NCBI RefSeq assembly: GCF_018403285.1
Contig: NZ_BOSJ01000005.1
Coordinates: forward strand, 186,001-250,000
Length of the DNA: 64,000 nucleotides
Direction: 5' to 3'
Source of the DNA: Paenibacillus sp. J45TS6
GTDB lineage: Bacteria; Bacillota; Bacilli; Paenibacillales; Paenibacillaceae
Below are positions 57,873 to 64,000 of the stretch, one piece after another (within the stretch, counting starts at the first letter, position 1; every line of letters begins with the position of its first letter). The translations under genes were made by a program, and so were the position numbers. The notes beneath the pieces were generated by a model. The model saw nothing but the letters and a program-made list of their open reading frames with translations, searched no databases and was not told the origin of the DNA.

Positions 57873-58514
57873 TTATTTTGAATACGAAAGACCTGGGAAC
57901 ACCGTATATTCATCGACGTTGAAAAAGTCTACTTTTTTCATAGTTTCAATTTTCCGATTAGTTATTACAAAATCCCACATTTCTCCTTTTAAAATATCTT
58001 CATATAGAATAACTTTCACTCTAACTTTTAAGGAATGAGTTAATTCTTGTGCATCAACAATTTTATAGTCGATAATCGCTGGGTACATTCCACCTATAGG
58101 TAACTTATCATAACCTTCCACTGTTACTGATTTAATCAACGCATCATCTCTTTCATCGAAACCAATCATAAATGTTCCAATAATGTTTCTAAGACTTGCC
58201 CAACCACTACCAATGAAATCAAGATCTTGTTTCCATATATCTTCCTGAGAAGGTATCGCTTTGTCATTGATAGTTACCGTTTGATTCTTTTGGTTCCAAC
58301 CTACATTCGCATCTAATGCCTTTGCTACCACACTTAAAGGCACCATTACTCGGTTATTGACGATCTGAGGAGCTACATCTGAAGTAACTTGTTGACCGTT
58401 AACCACGATCTTAACGCTCCCTTTAGCAAAAGCTAAACCAACCACGATGCTAAGAGAAAAAACAACCACAAAAAGTGAGATGAACAGTTTCTTCTTTATT
58501 TTTATCGCCTCCAT
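57873..58514 (-). CDS. Secreted copper-amine-oxidase-N-type (stalk) domain protein
   Basis: About 213 residues. The signal peptide (KKKLFISLFVVVFSLSIVVG) is followed by the stalk-domain pattern VNGQQVTSDVAPQIVNNRVM and VPLSVVAKALDANVGW, then a C-terminal domain of about 110 residues with no known match. The ATG at 58514 has no ribosome site; GGAGG overlaps its second codon and leads, after eight bases, to ATA at 58499 in ATAAAGAAGAAA, which would be a normal MKKK start if it were ATG. Confidence 0.75.
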   Translation of the reverse strand: MEAIKIKKKLFISLFVVVFSLSIVVGLAFAKGSVKIVVNGQQVTSDVAPQIVNNRVMVPLSVVAKALDANVGWNQKNQTVTINDKAIPSQEDIWKQDLDFIGSGWASLRNIIGTFMIGFDERDDALIKSVTVEGYDKLPIGGMYPAIIDYKIVDAQELTHSLKVRVKVILYEDILKGEMWDFVITNRKIETMKKVDFFNVDEYTVFPGLSYSK

Positions 58515-58933
58515 TTGTAAATGTATATAATGAAAGACGCTAAAAAATTGATTGTAGTTACATTACTTGGTTTCGCCATGCGACAAATCTTATCATTTTA
58601 TATAAATATCTTTTCAATTAGGATGGCGATGATTTGAAGTGTGCGACACCACATTTTTCCTAAATAAAAGGTATAATTTACAATTAGAAAAACGCTGTTC
58701 AAGATGATATATTATTTATGTCCTCTTAAGAAAAAGACAATTATAAATGTGTGTCTGATGCAGTAATTAAAGATATTTAATTCATTGTGTTCGATGGTTT
58801 TTATTACTAGTTGAATATGTTTTTAAAATATGATAAATTATAAATCCGGAAGATTTTAAGCTGCATGTCCTTTCTAAGGTCTGATATTTTGCTGGTGAGT
58901 ATTCACTGAAGATATCACAGCGCAAAAATCATG
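58515..58933. other. Intergenic region before the 5S gene
   Basis: 419 bases of AT-rich sequence. The only clear item is a likely promoter at 58811-58839: TTGAAT, a 17-base spacer and TAAATT. No 23S end is present, so the 5S gene is not the tail of a full rRNA operon here. Confidence 0.4.
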
Positions 58934-59050
58934 TTTGGTGGCGATAGCGGAGGGGTTCCACACGTACCCATCCCGAACACGACCGTTAAGCCCTCCAGCG
59001 CCGATGGTACTTGGACCGCAGGGTCCTGGGAGAGTAGGACGCCGCCAAGC
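58934..59050 (+). rRNA. rrf: 5S ribosomal RNA
   Basis: 117 bases. It begins TTTGGTGGCGATAGCG and ends GCCGCCAAGC, which pair as helix I. The central CCCATCCCGAACACGACCGT and the loop GATGGTACTTGGACC are standard. It stands without 16S or 23S and leads the tRNA cluster. Confidence 0.95.
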
Positions 59051-59099
59051 GAATAACCTATTAGGTTATATGTTTACTGAATCATTTATTTAACGATGA

Positions 59100-59175
59100 G
59101 GGGCCATAGCTCAGCTGGGAGAGCGCCTGCCTTGCAAGCAGGAGGTCAGCGGTTCGATCCCGCTTGGCTCCACCA
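59100..59175 (+). tRNA. tRNA-Ala (TGC)
   Basis: A 76-base cloverleaf, anticodon loop CTTGCAA, CCA encoded. Confidence 0.95.
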
Positions 59176-59179
59176 ATAT

Positions 59180-59255
59180 TCCCTGATAGCTCAGTTGGTA
59201 GAGCACTCGACTGTTAATCGAGTTGTCACAGGTTCGAGTCCTGTTCGGGGAGCCA
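59180..59255 (+). tRNA. tRNA-Asn (GTT)
   Basis: 76 bases, anticodon loop CTGTTAA, CCA encoded. Confidence 0.95.
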
Positions 59256-59257
59256 GC

Positions 59258-59329
59258 GGCCCGTTGGTCAAGGGGTTAAGACACCTCCCTTTCACGGAGG
59301 TAACAGGGGTTCGAATCCCCTACGGGTCA
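59258..59329 (+). tRNA. tRNA-Glu (TTC)
   Basis: 72 bases, anticodon loop CTTTCAC, no encoded CCA. Confidence 0.95.
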
Positions 59330-59337
59330 CTTTATAT

Positions 59338-59413
59338 GGAGATTTAGCTCAGCTGGGAGAGCATCTGCCTTACAAGCAGAGGGTCGGGGGTTCGATCCCC
59401 TCAATCTCCACCA
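59338..59413 (+). tRNA. tRNA-Val (TAC)
   Basis: 76 bases, anticodon loop CTTACAA, CCA encoded. A gap of 88 bases follows, with a TATAAT at 59485-59490 that could be an internal promoter. Confidence 0.95.
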
Positions 59414-59501
59414 TACCAAATAATGCAGGATGAAATCCTGTGAATTCAACTAATTTATCCTAGCTCCAATTATATGGAGTATGGTATAATCGAATTAATT
59501 A

Positions 59502-59577
<76 letters not shown>

Positions 59578-59586
59578 GTTTCATAT

Positions 59587-59672
59587 GGAGGATTAGCGAA
59601 GTGGCCAAACGCATCAGACTGTAAATCTGCTCCCTTACGGGTTCGGTGGTTCGAATCCATCATCCTCCACCA
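59587..59672 (+). tRNA. tRNA-Tyr (GTA)
   Basis: 86 bases with a long variable arm, anticodon loop CTGTAAA, CCA encoded. Confidence 0.95.
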
Positions 59673-59678
59673 GTTTTT

Positions 59679-59752
59679 AGGGGCATAGTTTAAAGGTAGA
59701 ACAACGGTCTCCAAAACCGTTGGTGTGGGTTCAATTCCTGCTGCCCCTGCCA
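59679..59752 (+). tRNA. tRNA-Trp (CCA)
   Basis: 74 bases, anticodon loop CTCCAAA, CCA encoded. Confidence 0.95.
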
Positions 59753-59782
59753 ATTTCATAATAGTAAAGAATGATAATATAT

Positions 59783-59856
59783 GGCGGTCGTGGCGAAGGG
59801 GTTAACGCACCGGATTGTGGCTCCGGCATTCGTGGGTTCAAGTCCCATCGATCGCC
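59783..59856 (+). tRNA. tRNA-His (GTG)
   Basis: Includes the extra G at position -1 paired with C73; anticodon GTG, no encoded CCA. Confidence 0.94.
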
Positions 59857-59876
59857 CTTGTACAACTTATCGCTGT

Positions 59877-59951
59877 TGGGGATTAGCCAAGCGGTAAGGC
59901 AACGGACTTTGACTCCGTCATGCATAGGTTCAAATCCTATATCCCCAGCCA
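59877..59951 (+). tRNA. tRNA-Gln (TTG)
   Basis: 75 bases, anticodon loop CTTTGAC, CCA encoded. Confidence 0.95.
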
Positions 59952-59962
59952 TTTTATAGTAC

Positions 59963-60038
59963 GAGCCATTAGCTCAGTTGGTAGAGCACCTGACTTTTAA
60001 TCAGGGTGTCGAAGGTTCGAGTCCTTCATGGCTCACCA
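59963..60038 (+). tRNA. tRNA-Lys (TTT)
   Basis: 76 bases, anticodon loop CTTTTAA, CCA encoded. Confidence 0.95.
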
Positions 60039-60048
60039 TCATATATAT

Positions 60049-60129
60049 GCGCGTGTGGCGGAATTGGCAGACGCACTAGACTTAGGATCTAGCGTCTTTG
60101 ACGTGGGGGTTCGAGTCCCTTCACGCGCA
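60049..60129 (+). tRNA. tRNA-Leu (TAG)
   Basis: 81 bases with a long variable arm, anticodon loop CTTAGGA, no encoded CCA. Confidence 0.95.
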
Positions 60130-60139
60130 TCCTTTAATT

Positions 60140-60204
60140 GCGGACATGGATCAGCGGTTAAATTTTGCCTTGCCAGGCAAGGGTCGCTGATTTCCGTCGT
60201 CTGC
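60140..60204 (+). pseudogene. Degenerate tRNA-Gly (GCC)
   Basis: 65 bases align with an ordinary tRNA-Gly(GCC): acceptor GCGGAC/GTCTGC, D-arm TCAGCGGT and anticodon region CCTTGCCA are kept. The T arm has lost about four bases of its GGTTCGA loop, and the anticodon loop is one base short. The remaining sequence can also form one long hairpin through TCAGCG/CGCTGA. Confidence 0.7.
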
Positions 60205-60218
60205 TTTTATATTTTTTT

Positions 60219-60295
60219 GCGCCCTTAGCTCAGCTGGATAGAGCGTTTGACTACGAATCAAAAGGCCGGGAGTTCGAATCTCTCAGGGCGCGCCA
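60219..60295 (+). tRNA. tRNA-Arg (ACG)
   Basis: 77 bases, anticodon loop CTACGAA, CCA encoded. Confidence 0.95.
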
Positions 60296-60317
60296 TTATA
60301 TTTAAAATAAGAAGCAA

Positions 60318-60397
60318 GCCGGTGTGGCGGAATTGGCAGACGCGCGCGACTCAAAATCGTGAGGGAAACCGTGGGGGTTCGAGTCCCTTCACCGGCA
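60318..60397 (+). tRNA. tRNA-Leu (CAA)
   Basis: 80 bases with a long variable arm, anticodon loop CTCAAAA, no encoded CCA. Confidence 0.93.
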
Positions 60398-60405
60398 TTT
60401 ATTAT

Positions 60406-60479
60406 CGGGATGTAGCTCAGCTTGGTAGAGCACCTGGTTTGGGACCAGGGGGTCGCATGTTCAAATCGTGTCATCCCGA
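60406..60479 (+). tRNA. tRNA-Pro (TGG)
   Basis: 74 bases, anticodon loop TTTGGGA, no encoded CCA. Confidence 0.95.
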
Positions 60480-60488
60480 TATTTTTAC

Positions 60489-60559
60489 GCGGGTGTAGTT
60501 CAATGGTAGAACTTCAGCCTTCCAAGCTGATAGCGTGGGTTCGATTCCCATCACCCGCT
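60489..60559 (+). tRNA. tRNA-Gly (TCC)
   Basis: 71 bases, anticodon loop CTTCCAA, no encoded CCA. It is the last of the cluster. Confidence 0.95.
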
Positions 60560-60567
60560 TCATTAGT

Positions 60568-60597
60568 AAACCTCTTTGCGAAAGCGAAGGGGTTTTT
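60568..60597 (+). terminator. Terminator of the tRNA cluster
   Basis: AAACCTCTTTGC pairs with GCGAAGGGGTTT, followed by T. Confidence 0.8.
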
Positions 60598-60653
60598 ATA
60601 TTTCTACTTTTACAGAGAGTAAGTATTGAACTATTTGGGTTGTTCTTTTCAGG

Positions 60654-60746
60654 CTAGATACCGATACACACCTAACACCTAAAAGCGAGGAAGCTGAAAT
60701 AGTTGATTCCTTTGAAGAGGTGACTGCTATTGAAGTTCCAAAATGA
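60654..60746 (+). pseudogene. Possible C-terminal gene remnant
   Basis: Thirty codons read LDTDTHLTPKSEEAEIVDSF and EEVTAIEVPK before a stop at 60744-60746. The acidic tail looks like real coding sequence, but there is no start and no ribosome site. It was not recognised. Confidence 0.25.
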
Positions 60747-60846
60747 GCATAGACCTGTATTTAATGGATTAATCCTTGTATACAACGACAAGATAAAAAA
60801 AGCTTACAAAGCAGGATATTATAAATTAAAAAGTTTACAGTGAAAA

Positions 60847-60955
60847 TTGACTTGTGTGTAGTATTGTCATATTTTACAGTAAGTCATTTTTCGCATTCTT
60901 TATCTCTAAACCCCCAAGCCTCTGAATGGATCTAATAGGCTTGGGGTTGTTTTTA
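60847..60955 (+). ncRNA. Candidate small RNA gene with promoter and terminator
   Basis: TTGACT (60847-60852), a 17-base spacer and TATTTT (60870-60875) make a fair promoter. A strong terminator follows at 60908-60955 (AACCCCCAAGCCT pairing with AGGCTTGGGGTT, then T). The implied transcript is about 73 bases and contains no reading frame. Confidence 0.4.
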
Positions 60956-61144
60956 TAATATAATATGAAAAACACATTATATGAATATTTCATAATAATA
61001 AAATGTAACCGTACTTATCTACTTCACACATATCCATCAAATTCACGTTCCTATATGAATAAACTACCTTTACTCTAAAATAAGACCGCTGTAAAGGAAT
61101 ATTACCTTAAATCTTTAGATTTATAATTTAAGAAATTTATCTGG

Positions 61145-61240
61145 TATACTCAATAAATCCAGCAAGAATAGAGCATTTGAAATAATGTGGAACGAAGTAA
61201 CCTTATCTACGTATTACCATGCGGGGATAAGGTTGTTTTT
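61145..61240 (+). ncRNA. Second candidate short transcript
   Basis: TATACT at 61145-61150 with a weak -35 is followed at 61199-61240 by a clear terminator, AACCTTATC pairing with GATAAGGTT, then five T. No reading frame lies between. The promoter is weaker than that of the candidate at 60847. Confidence 0.3.
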
Positions 61241-61353
61241 GCTAATTCATTCACATCGAATTCTATCTTCTGTACATTCTTGTGTTAATATGCACAGCAT
61301 GAACATAATCAAAAAGAGCTCTAAGGATTTTTACATAATACGGAGACGATATC

Positions 61354-61391
61354 GAATTTCTTAAATCTCTTATAACGGATTTAAGAAATTC
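61354..61391. repeat. Perfect inverted repeat before the ABC export operon
   Basis: GAATTTCTTAAATC (61354-61367) and GATTTAAGAAATTC (61378-61391), spacer 10. A related pair CTTAAAT/ATTTAAG lies at about 61106-61132. No T tract follows, so an operator or a hairpin is more likely than a terminator. Confidence 0.5.
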
Positions 61392-61510
61392 ATATGGAAA
61401 TCGTAAATGCGTGAGTGTCCCCATCTTTGACTAATGGGGTACTCGCACATGTTCTTTATCGCTTCAGATATCATCAATCACGTACTGAAATGTTTGAGGA
61501 GGAAATTCAG

Positions 61511-62443
61511 ATGATCATAGAAGTAACGGGTCTGGTCAAAAGGTACAAAGATTACACAGCTGTAGATGGTGTTGATCTGAGTATTCATGAAGGTGAAATA
61601 TTTGGACTGCTCGGACCCAACGGTGCAGGAAAATCAACAACGATGAACACGTTACTGGGCTTATTAAAAGTCAACAATGGCACAGTAAAAATGTTTGGTA
61701 AGGACTTTTCCAAGCATGCAAGAGAAATCAAACGATCTGTCGGATATGTACCGCAGGACTTGGCTTTTTTCGAAACCTTAAGTGCCATCGATAATGTAAC
61801 GTATTGGGGTAAGTTGTATGGACTTCGAGGCAAAGAGCTACATACATCCGTACAGGAAGCACTTGAGTTTACTGGATTATGGGATAGAAGAAAAGGGATT
61901 GCTAAGACTTTTTCGGGTGGCATGAAAAGACGTCTGAACATCGCTTGTGCGATTGTACATAAGCCGCGTATTCTTTTTATGGATGAACCTACGGTTGGAG
62001 TAGATCCCCAATCACGCAACAATATTCTGGAATCGATTAAAATTATGAATCAAAATGGGATGACCATCATCTATACAACACATTACATGGAAGAGATCGA
62101 AGCCATCTGTGAACGAGTTGCCATTATGGATTTCGGAAAAGTAATCGCACTCGGAAGTATAGAGGAGCTGATTGATTCCATTTCAACGGGAAATCGCTTA
62201 AGTCTGGAGCTTGCATCGAATTCGGACGCAGCTGTTTCGGTAATTAAAGAGTCGGAAGGTGTCACCGCCTGCAACAACATAAACGGAGTACTCGACATTC
62301 ACTTGGAAAAAGATGAACGGTTTCTTACGGGGATATTGGAGAATCTGATTCGGAAAGAATTTAAAATTAAGTCCATGACACTGGAAAAACCGAATCTGGA
62401 GACGGTATTCTTGCAGTTGACTGGTAAAAAACTGAGAGACTAA
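61511..62443 (+). CDS. ABC transporter ATP-binding protein (ABC-2 type)
   Basis: About 310 residues. Walker A GPNGAGKST, the Q-loop VPQDLAFFETL, the signature FSGGMKRRL and Walker B ILFMDEPTVGVD are all present, and a C-terminal domain of about 90 residues follows, as in DrrA/CcmA-type drug export ATPases. GAGGAGG lies just before ATG 61511; the longer frame from 61415 is not supported. It is the first gene of an operon with two permease genes. Confidence 0.9.
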   Translation: MIIEVTGLVKRYKDYTAVDGVDLSIHEGEIFGLLGPNGAGKSTTMNTLLGLLKVNNGTVKMFGKDFSKHAREIKRSVGYVPQDLAFFETLSAIDNVTYWGKLYGLRGKELHTSVQEALEFTGLWDRRKGIAKTFSGGMKRRLNIACAIVHKPRILFMDEPTVGVDPQSRNNILESIKIMNQNGMTIIYTTHYMEEIEAICERVAIMDFGKVIALGSIEELIDSISTGNRLSLELASNSDAAVSVIKESEGVTACNNINGVLDIHLEKDERFLTGILENLIRKEFKIKSMTLEKPNLETVFLQLTGKKLRD

Positions 62444-62463
62444 TCCGGGACGGTGATGAAACG

Positions 62464-63597
62464 ATGAATATACTCACTCAAATTTTTTATTCGGCAAAAC
62501 GGATCTTGATTGACCCTAAACCGATTTTCATTAGATTGCTCAGTTTTTTATTAATTATTTTAATATTAGGTACTGCGTTTAAAGACCAATTTAATGTCAC
62601 CTCTTTGGATAAAGTAAGGATCGTTTATAGCAATGAAGATTCTGGTCAACTTGGTGAAATGTTCATTAGTTCTATGATCGGTGCGAAAGAAATTAGCTCA
62701 CTGGCAGAGTTCGATCAAGTGCTTTCTCTTGATGAAGGACGAGAGATCCTTAATAATGAAGAGGCAGATGCGTTTATTTATATTCCTGAAGGATTCTCGA
62801 ACCAAGGGGAAGCGGATGGATCAAGCAAAACAGTTGAAGTATTTCTGGCCAAATCTTCGGGCGTGGATACAACGGTTGTGCGGAATGTCGTGGATAGTCT
62901 GATTAATGGGCTAAATACCGCAGGCGTAGTCGCCACCATGTCGGGCAATACACAAATCGATCAAGTGAATTCGGATACCAGCTTGAAGGAAGAGCCTCTA
63001 ACCGATTCCAAATCGGCGACAGCCATGGGATATTACGCTATTGCAATGCTGCTGATGTTTATGATGCGTGGTCAGGAATATGGCGCTGCAGGAATGGGAG
63101 AGGACTATTTGGGTACATTGGGTGATCGTCTCAAGCTTTCACCGATTAAACCTTTCGAACAGTATCTAGGAAAAACGATAGGTCTTTCCTTAGTTACCTT
63201 CTTACAGGGGATGGTGATTATCCTGTTTACCAAATATGTATATGATGTGGATTGGGGGAATCACTTTGGTGTCATCGTTTTGATCGTGTTTGTGTTCTCT
63301 TTATTAACCACGACACTCGGTGGCCTACTGACCATTATCTTAAAGGATTCCGTAAAAGCCGACACCCTTGCCAATATTGTAACTCTTGTATCCACTTTTC
63401 TTATTGGCGGGTTTATTATTATTGATTTTGGAGCTATCGCAGCAATATCCCCAAGCTATTATGCAAAATCAGCGATATTCAACGTTGTATATAACGACGA
63501 GCTAGGTTCTGCTTTTGTAAATATTGGACAGATGTTGGCTATCACCTTGTTATTTGCGGTGATCAGCATTGTGGTTTCAAGGAGGAAGAGAGCATGA
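62464..63597 (+). CDS. ABC-2 type permease
   Basis: A 377-residue permease of the ABC2_membrane_3/YhgE-like type. One N-terminal helix is followed by an extracellular domain of about 170 residues (VRIVYSNEDSGQLGEMFISS) and five C-terminal helices. It starts 21 bases behind the ATPase gene and overlaps the next permease by four bases (ATGA). It exports an unknown compound, possibly a drug or peptide. Confidence 0.88.
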   Translation: MNILTQIFYSAKRILIDPKPIFIRLLSFLLIILILGTAFKDQFNVTSLDKVRIVYSNEDSGQLGEMFISSMIGAKEISSLAEFDQVLSLDEGREILNNEEADAFIYIPEGFSNQGEADGSSKTVEVFLAKSSGVDTTVVRNVVDSLINGLNTAGVVATMSGNTQIDQVNSDTSLKEEPLTDSKSATAMGYYAIAMLLMFMMRGQEYGAAGMGEDYLGTLGDRLKLSPIKPFEQYLGKTIGLSLVTFLQGMVIILFTKYVYDVDWGNHFGVIVLIVFVFSLLTTTLGGLLTIILKDSVKADTLANIVTLVSTFLIGGFIIIDFGAIAAISPSYYAKSAIFNVVYNDELGSAFVNIGQMLAITLLFAVISIVVSRRKRA

Positions 63598-64000
63598 CGA
63601 TCTTATTCAACAGCATAAAACGGATATTTCGAAAACCAATAAACATCTTATTTATGCTTGTGCTTCCGATCCTGCTAAATATGTTTTTGATTTCGACGGT
63701 AACCAAAGATGTAAAATATAATGTAGGCATACTGGACCAAGATTCATCCCCATTCATAGTGGATCTTATATCGGATATGCAGGAGAAATACAATGTAACA
63801 TTACTGACCCCTGGTGATGATATAAAAGGCTTGATTGTAAACAAAAAACTAGACAGTGCTTTTACTTTTCCAGCAGGATTCACTACAGAGATGCTTGAAG
63901 GAAAAGATGTATCTGCTCTGAGCTATGCCCTTGAGGCGTCTAATGTGGCGAGACCCGTTCAAGTATACGTATCGAGTTACATATCTTCAGCAAAACAAAT
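63594..64000 (+). CDS. ABC-2 type permease, N-terminal part (cut by the window)
   Basis: ATG 63594 overlaps the previous stop by four bases and follows AAGGAGG. The visible 135 residues have the same plan as the previous permease: a helix (PINILFMLVLPILLNMFLIS) and the start of an external domain (VKYNVGILDQDSSPFIVDLI). It would be the partner half of the membrane channel. The gene continues past the right edge. Confidence 0.85.
   Translation, partial: MTILFNSIKRIFRKPINILFMLVLPILLNMFLISTVTKDVKYNVGILDQDSSPFIVDLISDMQEKYNVTLLTPGDDIKGLIVNKKLDSAFTFPAGFTTEMLEGKDVSALSYALEASNVARPVQVYVSSYISSAKQ

Overview
The window looks like a chromosomal stretch of a Paenibacillus-type Firmicute. The evidence is the strong AGGAGG ribosome binding sites, the YesM/YesN-style sensor kinase and AraC response regulator pair, a giant secreted glycosidase ending in three S-layer homology domains, CcpA-type cre boxes, a PyrR-type attenuator, and a long tRNA cluster behind a 5S rRNA gene. 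I see no transposase, phage structural gene or CRISPR array.

Layout. 1-2.3 kb: an aminotransferase end, D-Ala-D-Ala ligase and a second aminotransferase in one operon. 2.4-13 kb: a frameshifted DUF3221-type lipoprotein, a P-loop kinase, a YitT membrane protein, a CDC48/Vps4-type AAA+ ATPase with a TPR membrane partner, two MetE C-terminal-type paralogues, and between them a UPF1/Dna2-type helicase broken by one frameshift. 13-22 kb: a GNAT enzyme, a GntR regulator with a divergent EamA transporter, two aldo/keto reductases around an AraC regulator, an LRR protein, a metalloprotease-like gene, and DUF3888 and DUF4256 proteins. 22.7-44 kb: a plant-polysaccharide region with a GH5 glucanase, a 2067-residue double-GH43 protein with SLH domains, a histidine kinase/response regulator/sugar-binding lipoprotein sensor operon, and a divergent importer resembling E. 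coli YtfQ-YtfR-YtfT-YjfF, with a second binding protein at its end. Three cre-like boxes lie before the GH5, GH43 and importer genes. 44-57 kb: a mixture of phosphatase, amidase, NUDIX, small membrane proteins, an Lrp regulator with a metallo-hydrolase, MFS transporter, an ECF sigma factor fused to a degenerate metallopeptidase-like domain, a small protein paired with a ketosynthase-III-like enzyme, and codBA behind a PyrR-type attenuator. 58.9-60.6 kb: 5S rRNA, 15 intact tRNA genes and one degenerate tRNA-Gly. 61.5 kb to the right edge: an ABC-2 export operon cut by the window end.

How it works together. The secreted GH43 enzyme probably releases arabinose-type sugars from arabinoxylan at the cell surface, the three-gene sensor would detect a sugar outside the cell, and the importer, whose nearest recognised relatives carry furanose sugars, would take the product in under CcpA control. 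This is inference from gene order and family.

Quality note. Three otherwise intact genes (2.4, 10.8 and 25.65 kb) are each broken by one missing base in or next to a short homopolymer, and three other genes have their best start at a non-standard codon (CTG or ATA). Base-level errors should be excluded before these are read as biology.
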